NCBI RefSeq assembly: GCF_041438865.1
Contig: NZ_CP109450.1
Location: forward strand, 6,450,001-6,514,000
Direction of reading: 5' to 3'
Source of the DNA: Streptomyces sp. NBC_01471
GTDB lineage: Bacteria; Actinomycetota; Actinomycetes; Streptomycetales; Streptomycetaceae
DNA: 64,000 bases
Part shown: positions 28,317 to 37,078 of the stretch, piece by piece
Position numbering within the stretch: position 1 is the stretch's first letter
How the letters are laid out: each line of letters starts with the position of its first letter
The notes under the pieces: generated by a model
Databases searched by the model: none
Told to the model about the DNA's origin: nothing
Seen by the model: the letters and a program-made list of their open reading frames with translations, nothing else
Program-made: the position numbers and the translations under genes

Positions 28317-29441
28317 ATGCCTGCCGACGACGACTCAGCCCCGATCCGCCGCCGCGCCCTGGGGCGCGGCCCCGGGGCGCGGTCCGCGGGGCCGCGGGCA
28401 CCGGAGCCCGCCGGGGAGCCCGCCGCGGCGGCAGCGGCGCGGGAAACCCCGGAGGCGCCGGAACTCCCAGCGGCGCCGGAACGCCCGAGGGTGCCCGTAC
28501 TCACTCCGTCGCCGGAGGCCGTTGCCGGACCTGAGCCGGCGCAGGCGCCCGGGGCCGGGCAGCCCGTACCCACGCCGTCGCCCGAGCCGGTGCTCCCGCC
28601 CCCTCCGGACTCCGCCCGGACCGGTGACGGCGATCCGGACGAGCCGCGCGACGGACGGTTCACGGTGCGGCTCACCAACTTCGAGGGGCCCTTCGATCTT
28701 CTCCTCCAGCTGATCTCCAAGCACAAGCTCGACATCACCGAGATCGCCCTGTCGAAGGTCACCGACGAGTTCATGGCGCACATCCGGGCCATGGGCGCGG
28801 AGTGGGATCTGGACCAGACCACGGAGTTCCTGGTGGTCGCCGCCACCCTGCTCGACCTGAAGGCGGCGCGGCTGCTGCCCGCCGCCGAGATCGAGGACGA
28901 GGCCGATCTCGCGCTGCTCGAAGCGCGGGACCTGCTCTTCGCCCGGCTGCTCCAGTACCGCGCGTACAAACAGATCGCGGACATCTTCAGCGACCGGTTC
29001 GACGCGGAGGGCAAGCGGTACCCGCGGACCGTGGGCCTGGAACCGCACCACGCGGCGCTGCTGCCCGAGGTCGTCATCAGCATCGGCGCCGAGGGCTTCG
29101 CGAAGCTCGCCGTGAAGGCGATGCAGCCGAGGGCCAGACCGCAGATCTACGTCGACCACATCCACGCCCCACTGGTCTCCGTACAGGAGCAGGCCGAGAT
29201 CGTGGTGGCCCGGCTGCGCTCCTTCGGCGAGGTGAGTTTCCACACCCTCTCCGAGGACGCGCCGGACACCCTCACCGTCGTGGCCCGCTTCCTGGCCCTG
29301 CTGGAGCTCTACCGCGAGAAAGCGGTCGCCCTCGACCAGCCGGAGGCGCTCGGCGAACTGCTCGTGCGCTGGACCGGCGGTGACGGCGCGGAGCCCGTCG
29401 TGACGGACGAATTCGATCAAGTGGTGGAGGAGACGGCATGA
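28317..29441 (+). CDS. scpA: Segregation and condensation protein A (kleisin)
   Basis: 374 residues. After a Pro/Ala-rich disordered N-terminus of about 110 residues, the kleisin domain begins 'F-T-V-R-L-T-N-F-E-G-P-F-D-L-L-L-Q-L-I'. The C-terminal winged helix covers about 300-360. It bridges SMC heads with ScpB. TACCCT at 28303-28308 lies eight bases before the ATG and no ribosome-binding site is visible, suggesting an internal leaderless promoter. ATGA overlap with scpB. Confidence 0.93.
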   Translation: MPADDDSAPIRRRALGRGPGARSAGPRAPEPAGEPAAAAAARETPEAPELPAAPERPRVPVLTPSPEAVAGPEPAQAPGAGQPVPTPSPEPVLPPPPDSARTGDGDPDEPRDGRFTVRLTNFEGPFDLLLQLISKHKLDITEIALSKVTDEFMAHIRAMGAEWDLDQTTEFLVVAATLLDLKAARLLPAAEIEDEADLALLEARDLLFARLLQYRAYKQIADIFSDRFDAEGKRYPRTVGLEPHHAALLPEVVISIGAEGFAKLAVKAMQPRARPQIYVDHIHAPLVSVQEQAEIVVARLRSFGEVSFHTLSEDAPDTLTVVARFLALLELYREKAVALDQPEALGELLVRWTGGDGAEPVVTDEFDQVVEETA

Positions 29442-30049
29442 GTGACCTCAAGCCCGAACTCGAAGCGGTGCTGATGGTCGTCGACGAACCGGCCACCGAA
29501 GAACACCTGGCCAAGGTCCTGGACCGGTCCCGGCGCGAGATCGCCGACGCGCTCCGCGAACTCTCCGACGAGTACACCGTCCAGGGCCGGGGGTTCGACC
29601 TGCGGCTCGTCGCGGGCGGGTGGCGGTTCTACACCCGCCCCGAGTACGCCGCGGCCGTCGAGAGCTTCGTCCTGGACGGCCGGCAGGCCCGGCTCACCCA
29701 GGCCGCGCTGGAGACCCTCGCGGTGGTCGCGTACCGCCAGCCGGTCAGCAGGTCCCGGGTCTCCGCGGTCCGTGGAGTCAACTGTGACGGGGTCATGCGG
29801 ACCCTCCTGCAGAGGGGTCTGGTGGAGGAGGCGGGCGCGGAACCCGAAACAGGTGCGATCCTGTACGGGACGACGAACTACTTTCTGGAGCGGATGGGCC
29901 TGCGAGGCCTGGACGAGCTCCCGGAGCTCGCGCCCTTCCTTCCGGAGGCGGATGCGATCGAGGCCGAGACACAAGAAGGTGTGCCGTCGTTCGATCCGGA
30001 TGCACCGTACGGTCCGGACACCGACGCAGACGACAAGACGGAACTTTGA
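29438..30049 (+). CDS. scpB: Segregation and condensation protein B
   Basis: 203 residues. Tandem winged-helix protein: 'E-A-V-L-M-V-V-D-E-P-A-T' near the start and 'T-Q-A-A-L-E-T-L-A-V-V-A-Y-R-Q-P-V-S-R' in the second domain are family marks. It is a partner of ScpA in the SMC condensin. The acidic tail is disordered. The stop overlaps the next start (TGATG). Confidence 0.94.
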   Translation: MSDLKPELEAVLMVVDEPATEEHLAKVLDRSRREIADALRELSDEYTVQGRGFDLRLVAGGWRFYTRPEYAAAVESFVLDGRQARLTQAALETLAVVAYRQPVSRSRVSAVRGVNCDGVMRTLLQRGLVEEAGAEPETGAILYGTTNYFLERMGLRGLDELPELAPFLPEADAIEAETQEGVPSFDPDAPYGPDTDADDKTEL

Positions 30050-31233
30050 TGCGAAGCAACGGCAGGAACAGCGGAACCGGCAACCGGGACAACCGGGGTG
30101 CGGGCGGCAAGCCGCCCCGTCGGACGTCCGGCGGTGGCGGCGGTGCCGGCGGAGGGCGCGGCGGCCAGCAGGAGGAGCGTCCGCGCCGGCCCCGCCCCGA
30201 GGAACGGCGTTACGACGTCGGCACGGGTTCCTCCGACGACCAGGGCCGCAAGCCCGCGGCCGGCGGCCGGGGCGGGCCCGCCACCGGCGGCAAGCCCGGC
30301 TCCAAGCCCTCGGGCAGCCGGGGCGCGGCCGCCCGCGGCGGTGCCAAGGGCGGCCCGAAGAAGAGCCCGCAGGGCCAGCCCCCGCGCCGCGGCCCGCACG
30401 GCCAGCGGGAGACGTCCAGGCCGCGCGAGCTCGACGCCAAGATCGAGGAGCGCAACCGGGAGCGGCACAACAAGCCGCAGGTGAAGACCCCCAAGACCTT
30501 CCCCGGTGCCGAGGAGGAGGGCGAGCGCCTGCAGAAGGTGCTGGCCAGGGCCGGGATGGGCTCCCGCCGTGCCTGCGAGGAGCTGATCGAGCAGGCCAGG
30601 GTCGAGATCAACGGCGAGATCGTCATGGAGCAGGGCCGCCGGGTCCTGCCGAAGGACGAGATCAAGGTCGACGGCCTGACGGTCGCCACCCAGTCGTACC
30701 TCTTCTTCGCGCTGAACAAGCCGGCCGGTGTCGTCTCCTCGATGGAGGACCCGGACGGCCGCCAGAACCTGGGCGACTACGTCAACAACCGTGAGACGCG
30801 GCTGTTCCACGTGGGCCGTCTCGACACGGAGACCGAGGGCATCATCCTCCTCACCAACCACGGTGAGCTGGCTCACCGGCTGACCCACCCCCGGTACGGC
30901 GTGAAGAAGACCTATCTCGCCGCGATCCAGGGCCCGTTGCCGCGCGACCTCGGCAAGCGGCTGAAGGACGGCATCGAGCTGGAGGACGGCTACGCGCGCG
31001 CCGACCACTTCCGCGTCGTCGAGAACACCGGCAAGAACTACCTGGTCGAGGTCACCCTCCACGAGGGCCGCAAGCACATCGTCCGCCGGATGCTGGCCGA
31101 GGCCGGTTTCCCGGTCGAGAAGCTGGTGCGGGTCAGCTTCGGCCCGATCCCGCTGGGCGATCAGAAGTCCGGCTGGCTGCGCCGCCTCACCAACACCGAG
31201 GTCGGCATGCTGATGAAGGAAGTCGGCCTGTAA
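30049..31233 (+). CDS. rluB: 23S rRNA pseudouridine synthase, RsuA/RluB family
   Basis: 394 residues. A Gly/Arg/Lys-rich disordered arm (1-150) may grip rRNA. The S4 domain ('E-R-L-Q-K-V-L-A-R-A-G-M-G-S-R-R') spans about 158-205, and the catalytic motif 'G-R-L-D-T-E-T-E-G' has Asp259. By family it isomerises U2605 (E. coli numbering) of 23S rRNA. Last gene of the parA-scp operon, a placement shared with mycobacteria. Confidence 0.92.
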   Translation: MRSNGRNSGTGNRDNRGAGGKPPRRTSGGGGGAGGGRGGQQEERPRRPRPEERRYDVGTGSSDDQGRKPAAGGRGGPATGGKPGSKPSGSRGAAARGGAKGGPKKSPQGQPPRRGPHGQRETSRPRELDAKIEERNRERHNKPQVKTPKTFPGAEEEGERLQKVLARAGMGSRRACEELIEQARVEINGEIVMEQGRRVLPKDEIKVDGLTVATQSYLFFALNKPAGVVSSMEDPDGRQNLGDYVNNRETRLFHVGRLDTETEGIILLTNHGELAHRLTHPRYGVKKTYLAAIQGPLPRDLGKRLKDGIELEDGYARADHFRVVENTGKNYLVEVTLHEGRKHIVRRMLAEAGFPVEKLVRVSFGPIPLGDQKSGWLRRLTNTEVGMLMKEVGL

Positions 31234-31254
31234 CCGCTGCCGCAGACGCACCCG

Positions 31255-31289
31255 GAACCCGGTCCCCGCTCCGTGCGGGGGCCGGGTTC
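31255..31289 (+). terminator. Terminator hairpin after rluB
   Basis: GAACCCGGTCCCCGC (31255-31269) pairs with GCGGGGGCCGGGTTC (31275-31289), followed by 'tctcttgt'. Confidence 0.82.
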
Positions 31290-31313
31290 TCTCTTGTCCC
31301 GGCCCGCTCGCTC

Positions 31314-31338
31314 CTTTATAGTCATAGTGACCATAAAG
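31314..31338. promoter_or_regulatory. Palindromic operator, probably NrtR site
   Basis: A 25-bp near-palindrome whose arms CTTTAT..GTCA and TGAC..ATAAAG match on both sides (20 of 25 positions symmetric). It contains TATAGT (31317-31322), a good -10 box. It sits about 100 bp before the NrtR-like gene, so autoregulation by repression is likely. Confidence 0.75.
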
Positions 31339-31433
31339 AGGGCGGGTGCACGGCCGCCCGGCGAACCGGACCCACGGGGGTGGACCGGATTTCCGGGAGG
31401 CCGTGCCACCCCCAGTGCCGGAGGGGGCCGCAC

Positions 31434-32171
31434 ATGGAGGAAGACCAGCCCTGCGCGCCCTACGACCCCTATGCCTTCACACCGTTCGCCGTCGCCGTCG
31501 ACCTGGCCGTCTTCACGGTGAGGGAGGGGGCGCTGCACGTCCTGCTGATACGCCGGGGTGAGCAGCCGTATCCGGGAGCCTGGGCGCTCCCCGGCGGTTT
31601 CGTCCTGCCGGAGGAGTCGGCCGAGGAGGCTGCAAGGCGTGAACTGGCCGAGGAGACCGGGCTGTCCGGCGCGACTGCCGACGCGCTCCATCTGGAGCAG
31701 CTGCGGACGTACAGCGAGCCCGGCCGCGACCCCAGGATGCGGGTCGTCTCCGTCGCGTACGCCGCGCTCGTACCGGATCTGCCCGAGCCCCGGGGCGGCG
31801 GCGACGCGGCCCACGCCCAGTGGATGCCCGCCCGGCCGGAGCGCGCTCTCGCCTTCGACCACACCCGGATCCTGGCCGACGCCCACCGACGGATCGGCGC
31901 CAGGATCGAGTACAGCTGCCTCGCCACCTCGTTCTGCCCGCCCGAGTTCACCCTCGGCGAGCTCCAGCAGGTGTACGAGACGGTCTGGGGCACCGTGCTC
32001 GACCGCCCCAACTTCCGCCGCAAGGTCCTCGCCAGCCCCGGTTTCGTCGAACCGGTGCCGGGGGCCGCGCGGCTGACGGGTGGCCGGGGGAAACCGGCCG
32101 CCCTCTACCGGGCGGGCCCCGCCACCGCCCTGCACCCACCTCTGCTGCGCCCGGAAGGACGATCCGAATGA
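31434..32171 (+). CDS. nrtR: NrtR-like Nudix/winged-helix transcriptional regulator
   Basis: 245 residues. The N-terminal Nudix domain has a complete box ('G-F-V-L-P-E-E-S-A-E-E-A-A-R-R-E-L-A-E-E', then T-G-L), unlike many NrtR proteins where it has decayed, so it may still hydrolyse ADP-ribose compounds. The C-terminal winged helix (about 155-225) carries 'F-T-L-G-E-L-Q-Q-V-Y-E-T-V-W-G' and 'R-N-F-R-R-K-V-L'-like residues of the family. NrtR proteins repress NAD or ADP-ribose genes and sense ADP-ribose. Coupled by ATGA to the ADP-ribosyl hydrolase gene. ATG 31434 has GGAGGGGG upstream. Confidence 0.88.
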   Translation: MEEDQPCAPYDPYAFTPFAVAVDLAVFTVREGALHVLLIRRGEQPYPGAWALPGGFVLPEESAEEAARRELAEETGLSGATADALHLEQLRTYSEPGRDPRMRVVSVAYAALVPDLPEPRGGGDAAHAQWMPARPERALAFDHTRILADAHRRIGARIEYSCLATSFCPPEFTLGELQQVYETVWGTVLDRPNFRRKVLASPGFVEPVPGAARLTGGRGKPAALYRAGPATALHPPLLRPEGRSE

Positions 32172-33217
32172 GCCCTGCCAGCCGTACGAGCCGGATGGCC
32201 ACCACGACCGGACAGGCCGCCACCGGCGCCCTCACCGGACTCGCCATCGGGGACGCCCTCGGCTACCCCACCGAGTTCCACGACGTACCGTCCATCCTCG
32301 CCACGTACGGTCCGTGGCGCGAGATGGAGCTGCCCCGCCCCGCACTCGTCACCGACGACACCCAGATGACGCTCGCGCTCGGGCGGGCCCTGCGGACCGT
32401 GATGGACCGCGGGCTCCTCGAACCGTCGGCGATGGCGGCGGCGGTCCGGCAGGAGTTCGTCTCCTGGTACCACTCGCCGGAGAACAACCGCGCGCCCGGC
32501 AACACCTGCCTGACCGCCTGCGGTCTCCTCGACAGCGACCGGCCCTGGCAGCAGGCCAGCCAGCCGCACTCCAAGGGGTGCGGGGCCAATATGCGGGTCG
32601 CACCGATCGGCCTCGTACCCGGACTGAGTACCGAACAGCGGGCCGGAGCCGCGCAGTTGCAGTCGGCGCTCACCCACGGCCACCCCACGGCGCTGGCCGC
32701 CTGCGACCTGACGGCGCACGCCGTGTTCCTGCTGGCGCACGGGGCCGAGCCGACGGGGCTGGTGGGACAGCTGCGCTCGTACGCGATCGAGAACCGCACG
32801 CGCTACCACCAGCGGTGGCTCGGCGACCTCTGGACGTACGCGGGAGACGCCGGGGACGCGACCCCCGCCCACTTCATGGCGCGCGGCTGGGACGACTGCC
32901 TCGCCGCCCTGGACCGGCTCGTCGACGCGCTCCGGGCACCCTCGCCCGAGACGGATCCCTGCCTGGCCACGGGGGAGGGCTGGATCGCCGAGGAGGCTCT
33001 CGCCACCGCGCTGCTCTGCTTCCTGCTCTTCCCGGACGAACCGCTCCTGGCGCTGCGCCGGGCCGCCTGCACGCAGGGCGACTCGGACTCGATCGCCTGC
33101 CTGGCGGGTGCCTTCGCCGGTGCGCGTCTGGGCCCCGCTGCCTGGCCGCGGGAGTGGGCTGAGCGGATCGAGTACCACGGCGAACTGCTGGCGCTCGGTG
33201 CGCTCTGGGACGCCTGA
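32168..33217 (+). CDS. ADP-ribosylglycohydrolase (DraG/ARH family)
   Basis: 349 residues. The di-magnesium site is formed by 'T-D-D-T' (62-65) and 'D-S-D-S' (305-308), both intact, and 'G-L-A-I-G-D-A-L-G' opens the fold. It removes ADP-ribose from proteins, nucleic acids or small molecules. Paired with NrtR, whose effector is ADP-ribose, it suggests a loop in which released ADP-ribose is sensed. It ends 7 bp before the convergent nucleotidyltransferase. Confidence 0.93.
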   Translation: MSPASRTSRMATTTGQAATGALTGLAIGDALGYPTEFHDVPSILATYGPWREMELPRPALVTDDTQMTLALGRALRTVMDRGLLEPSAMAAAVRQEFVSWYHSPENNRAPGNTCLTACGLLDSDRPWQQASQPHSKGCGANMRVAPIGLVPGLSTEQRAGAAQLQSALTHGHPTALAACDLTAHAVFLLAHGAEPTGLVGQLRSYAIENRTRYHQRWLGDLWTYAGDAGDATPAHFMARGWDDCLAALDRLVDALRAPSPETDPCLATGEGWIAEEALATALLCFLLFPDEPLLALRRAACTQGDSDSIACLAGAFAGARLGPAAWPREWAERIEYHGELLALGALWDA

Positions 33218-33224
33218 GCAGCGG

Positions 33225-33938
33225 TCACGGCGCCGCAGCGGGCCGCCCCGGCCGGAGCGCCGACTCCCGGCGGACCCGGAACAGGAAGTCCCGGACCCGG
33301 GCGGTGTCCGGTTCCGGCGGCAGCGGGGTGCGGGCGGCGGCCTCCTCGGCCTCGTCCGCCACGCGGGACATCCGGCGCTCGATCTCCGGCCAGGCCACCT
33401 CGCCCCGCTTCACGGCGAGCAGCGGCTCCCGTGCGTCGCCGACATCGATGACCAGCTCACCGGTGCGCAGCAGATCGCGGCAGGAGGCCATCAGCCGCAG
33501 CAGATGCATGGCGTGCTTCCAGCGCGGGGCGCCGTACTGACGGACATCGGCCGCCAGTTTCTTCCGCTGGCCCAGCGCGTACCGGGTGAAGGTGCGGTGG
33601 ACCTCCCGGGAGAGGAACGCGCCACGCAGGGCGAGGAGTTCACGGCCCGTGGCGTCGATGTGCTCGACGAGCGGGGAGTGCAGGCACTCCAGGATGTTGG
33701 GGTTGGCGCGCAGGGCCAGCTCGCAGAAGCGTTCCAGTTCCCAGGAGAACTGCTCGTCCGCCGGGCCCTCCACATGCGTCGGGGGTTTCGCGAAACCCCA
33801 GAACAGCGGGGTCGGCGCGAGGAAGACCCCGCGGCGGTCCGTGTCACTGGCCCCGGTGGCCAGACCGAAGGCGCGTGAGCCCATCACACAGGAGTAGACG
33901 GTGTGGTCGCGGACCAGATCGCCGGGGGTGAGCCGCAT
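33225..33938 (-). CDS. DNA polymerase beta superfamily nucleotidyltransferase (COG3541/RlaP-like)
   Basis: 237 residues. The catalytic motif 'G-S-R-A-F-G-L-A-T-G-A-S-D-T-D-R-R-G' near residues 20-37 has the G-S-x(n)-D-x-D pattern of minimal nucleotidyltransferases, and the helical tail is rich in Arg. RlaP-type enzymes are found with RNA-repair genes and with DraG, macro and Nudix genes, where they are thought to handle RNA ends. Here the partner is the convergent NrtR-DraG operon. The actual substrate is unknown. Confidence 0.82.
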   Translation of the reverse strand: MRLTPGDLVRDHTVYSCVMGSRAFGLATGASDTDRRGVFLAPTPLFWGFAKPPTHVEGPADEQFSWELERFCELALRANPNILECLHSPLVEHIDATGRELLALRGAFLSREVHRTFTRYALGQRKKLAADVRQYGAPRWKHAMHLLRLMASCRDLLRTGELVIDVGDAREPLLAVKRGEVAWPEIERRMSRVADEAEEAAARTPLPPEPDTARVRDFLFRVRRESALRPGRPAAAP

Positions 33939-34091
33939 GCCGAGAGGCTACGCCAGGCGCGGCGGGCCGCCGGGGCCGTCCCCGTCTCGCAGGACGGGCG
34001 CGGAGGCCGGAAGCCCGTACGGCTGACTACTCTGGTCGGAGCCGGTGCGGCAGACGCGCGGCGGACGTTTCACGGGAGCGAGGAGCAGGAC

Positions 34092-34454
34092 GTGGCGGTA
34101 CGAGCGGTCAGGGGAGCGATCCAGCTGGAGCGGGACGAGGCCGGACACCTGGAGGACCAGGTCGCCGCCCTCCTCACGGCCGTCCTGGAGCGCAACGGCC
34201 TCACCGCCGACGACCTGATCAGCATCTGGTTCACCGCCACCCCCGATCTGCACAGCGCCTTCCCGGCGGCGGCCGCGCGCGGGCTCGGCATCGTGGACGT
34301 CCCGCTGATCTGTGCCCAGGAACTGGACATCGCCGGTGCCATGCCGCGCGTCGTGCGGATCCTCGCGCACATCGAGAGCGATCTGCCCAGGCCGGAGATC
34401 ACCCACGTCTATCTCGGCGCCGCGGGCGCCCTGCGCAAGGACATCGCCCAGTGA
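34092..34454 (+). CDS. aroH: Chorismate mutase, AroH class
   Basis: 120 residues, the normal length for trimeric AroH. 'V-R-A-V-R-G-A-I-Q-L' holds the active-site Arg, with 'F-T-A-T-P-D-L-H-S-A-F-P-A' and 'H-V-Y-L-G-A-A-G-A-L-R-K-D' following the Bacillus enzyme. It converts chorismate to prephenate, the substrate of the next gene. The GTG start has AGGAG at 34081-34085; the open frame upstream has no family match. Confidence 0.94.
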   Translation: MAVRAVRGAIQLERDEAGHLEDQVAALLTAVLERNGLTADDLISIWFTATPDLHSAFPAAAARGLGIVDVPLICAQELDIAGAMPRVVRILAHIESDLPRPEITHVYLGAAGALRKDIAQ

Positions 34455-35536
34455 GAACCGCCCTCGTCATCGGGACCGGCCTCGTCGGCACCTCCGCCGC
34501 CCTCGCCCTCGCCGGCCGGGGGATCACGGTCCACCTCGTCGACCGCGACGAGGCCCAGGCCCGTACGGCGGCCGCGCTCGGCGCGGGCACCGACGAACCG
34601 CTCGAAGGGCGGGCCGACCTCGCGATCGTCGCGGTGCCGCCCGCCCATGTGGCGGCCACCCTGGCCGACGCGATGCGCCGCGGCGTGGCCCGCGCCTACC
34701 TCGACGTGGCCAGCGTGAAGAGCGGCCCGCGCCGCGAGCTGGAGGCGATGGGCTGCGATCTGGCCCCGTACATCGGGACGCATCCGATGGCGGGCAAGGA
34801 GCGCTCGGGCCCGCTGGCCGCGACCGCCGACCTCTTCGAGGGGCGGCCGTGGGTGCTCACTCCGACCCGGGACACCGAGACCGAGGTGCTCAACCTGGCC
34901 CTGGAGCTGGTGGCACTCTGCCGGGCGGTGCCCGTGGTGATGGACGCCGAGGCACACGACCGGGCGGTGGCCATGGTCTCGCACACCCCGCAGCTGATCT
35001 CGTCGATGGTCGCCGCCCGCCTGGAGGAGGCGGACGAGACGGTCGTACGGCTCTGCGGCCAGGGCATCAGGGACGTCACCCGGATCGCCGCTTCGGACCC
35101 CCGGATGTGGGTGGAGATCCTCTCGGCCAACCCCGGGCCGGTGGCGGACGTCCTGACCGGCGTCGCGGACGACCTGGACGAGACCGTGCGGGCACTGCGC
35201 GCGCTGCAGTCCGCCGACGAGGAGAAGCGGCTCACCGGGGTCGCGGGCATCGAGGACGTACTGAGGCGGGGCAACGCGGGCCGGGTGCGGGTGCCGGGCA
35301 AGCACGGGGCGGCACCGGCCGCCTACGAGGTCGTTGCCGTGCTCATCAGCGACCAGCCGGGCGAGCTGGCCAGGATCTTCGCGGACGCCGGCCGGGCCGG
35401 GGTCAACATCGAGGACGTACGGATCGAGCACGCGACGGGACAGCAGGCCGGTCTGGTGCAGCTGATGGTGGAGCCGGGCGTGGCCCCCGCACTGGCCGCG
35501 TCCCTGCGGGAGCACGGCTGGTCGCTGCGCCAGTAG
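34451..35536 (+). CDS. tyrA: Prephenate dehydrogenase with ACT domain
   Basis: 361 residues. NAD-binding loop 'V-I-G-T-G-L-V-G-T-S-A-A' at the N-terminus, catalytic His region 'G-T-H-P-M-A-G', and an ACT domain over about 295-355 ('S-D-Q-P-G-E-L-A-R-I-F') that should bind an aromatic amino acid for feedback control. It makes 4-hydroxyphenylpyruvate for tyrosine. Starts by GTGA overlap with aroH: a two-gene tyrosine pathway unit leading into cmk. Confidence 0.94.
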   Translation: MRTALVIGTGLVGTSAALALAGRGITVHLVDRDEAQARTAAALGAGTDEPLEGRADLAIVAVPPAHVAATLADAMRRGVARAYLDVASVKSGPRRELEAMGCDLAPYIGTHPMAGKERSGPLAATADLFEGRPWVLTPTRDTETEVLNLALELVALCRAVPVVMDAEAHDRAVAMVSHTPQLISSMVAARLEEADETVVRLCGQGIRDVTRIAASDPRMWVEILSANPGPVADVLTGVADDLDETVRALRALQSADEEKRLTGVAGIEDVLRRGNAGRVRVPGKHGAAPAAYEVVAVLISDQPGELARIFADAGRAGVNIEDVRIEHATGQQAGLVQLMVEPGVAPALAASLREHGWSLRQ

Positions 35537-35667
35537 GGTCCCGGGGCCGGGTGCGGGTGCCGCCGCCGGACGGCGTAACGGGACGGCCGCCCCAGCCAGT
35601 AACCTTGTGCGGGGCGCACCGGCGTCCCGCACATACCGCCCCGTGAAGCAGGAAGGTGTCCGTCACC

Positions 35668-36372
35668 GTGGAAACCGCCGCCCGGAACACTCCGGCAGCA
35701 GTGATTGTCGCCATCGACGGCCCCTCCGGCACGGGCAAGTCCAGCACGTCGAAGGCCGTCGCCGCCAAGCTCGGGCTGAGCTACCTGGACACGGGCGCCC
35801 AGTACCGGGCGATCACCTGGTGGATGATCAGCAACGGGATCGACGTGCAGGACGCCGCGGCCGTCGCGATCGCGTCGGCCAAGCCCGTCATCATCTCGGG
35901 CACCGACCCGGCCGCCCCGACCATCACCGTCGACGGCGCCGACGCCTCGGGCCCCATCCGCACCCAGGAGGTCACCGCCAAGGTCAGCGCGGTGAGCGCG
36001 GTACCCGAGGTACGGACCCGGATCACGGAGCTCCAGCGGGACATCGCCGCCGCGGCCGAGGGCGGCATCGTCGTCGAGGGCCGCGACATAGGGACGACGG
36101 TCCTCCCGGACGCGGACCTCAAGGTCTTCCTGACCGCTTCCCCCGAGGCGCGGGCCGCCCGCCGCAGCGGCGAGCTCAAGGGCAGCCAGGCCGCCGGTCT
36201 CGCCGCCACCAGGGACGCCCTCGTCAAGCGGGACGCGGCCGACTCCAGCCGTAAGACGTCGCCGCTCGCCAAGGCGGACGACGCGGTCGAGGTGGACACC
36301 ACGGAGCTGACCCTTCAGCAGGTCATCGAGTGCGTCGTCACCCTCGTCGAGGAGAAGCGGGCGGCCAGGTGA
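35668..36372 (+). CDS. cmk: Cytidylate kinase
   Basis: 234 residues. P-loop 'I-D-G-P-S-G-T-G-K-S-S-T' and 'L-D-T-G-A-Q-Y-R-A' of the CMP kinase family; the 'E-G-R-D-I-G-T-T-V-L-P' lid is present. It phosphorylates CMP and dCMP. GTG 35668 is chosen because the AGGAAGG at 35650-35656 overlaps the alternative GTG 35656. Coupled to plsC by GTGA. Confidence 0.93.
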   Translation: METAARNTPAAVIVAIDGPSGTGKSSTSKAVAAKLGLSYLDTGAQYRAITWWMISNGIDVQDAAAVAIASAKPVIISGTDPAAPTITVDGADASGPIRTQEVTAKVSAVSAVPEVRTRITELQRDIAAAAEGGIVVEGRDIGTTVLPDADLKVFLTASPEARAARRSGELKGSQAAGLAATRDALVKRDAADSSRKTSPLAKADDAVEVDTTELTLQQVIECVVTLVEEKRAAR

Positions 36373-37013
36373 CACCACCCGGGCCACGCGGTGCCGCGGT
36401 CGGACGGGGCATCGGCATCGGGCTGATGTACGGCCTGTGGCGGCCCCGTGTCCTCGGCGCCTGGCGGGTCCCGGCGAGCGGTCCGGTCATCATGGCCGTG
36501 AACCACTCGCACAACATCGACGGGCCCATGCTGATGGGAACCGCGCCACGACCGGTGCACTTCCTGATCAAGAAAGAGGCGTTCACCGGTCCGCTCGGCC
36601 CGTTCCTGCACGGAATCGGGCAGCTGAGAGTGGACCGCGAAACCGCCGACCGGGCGGCGGTCACGGACGCCCTCGGGGTGCTCGACGGCGGGGGAGTGCT
36701 CGGGATATTCCCCGAGGGGACCAGGGGCGAGGGCGACTTCGCCTCGCTGCGCGCGGGACTCGCGTACTTCGCGCTGCGGGCGGCAGCACCGATCGTCCCG
36801 GTGGCCGTCCTGGGCAGCACCGAGCGCGGCGGACGCCTCGTCAGGGCGCTGCCACCGCTGCGCAGCCGGGTCGACGTGGTGTTCGGTGACCCCTTCGACG
36901 CGGGTGACGGCAGCGGACGGCGTACGCGTACGTCGCTGGACGAGGCCACCGTACGGATCCAGCAGCGGCTCACCGCCCACCTGGAAAGTGCCAGGCGCCT
37001 CACCGGGCGCTGA
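36369..37013 (+). CDS. 1-acyl-sn-glycerol-3-phosphate acyltransferase (PlsC-like)
   Basis: 214 residues. Acyltransferase boxes: N-H-S-H-N-I-D (H-x4-D) near residue 42 and 'F-P-E-G-T-R-G-E-G-D' near 115. It makes phosphatidic acid at the inner membrane face. Overlaps cmk at GTGA; the cmk-plsC-der order is common in actinobacteria. Confidence 0.92.
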   Translation: MTPPGPRGAAVGRGIGIGLMYGLWRPRVLGAWRVPASGPVIMAVNHSHNIDGPMLMGTAPRPVHFLIKKEAFTGPLGPFLHGIGQLRVDRETADRAAVTDALGVLDGGGVLGIFPEGTRGEGDFASLRAGLAYFALRAAAPIVPVAVLGSTERGGRLVRALPPLRSRVDVVFGDPFDAGDGSGRRTRTSLDEATVRIQQRLTAHLESARRLTGR

Positions 37014-37078
37014 GCGAGACTTGAGTAGTGGACCGCGCAACCGCGGTCCATCGATGACGCAACAGAGGAACGGACTTC

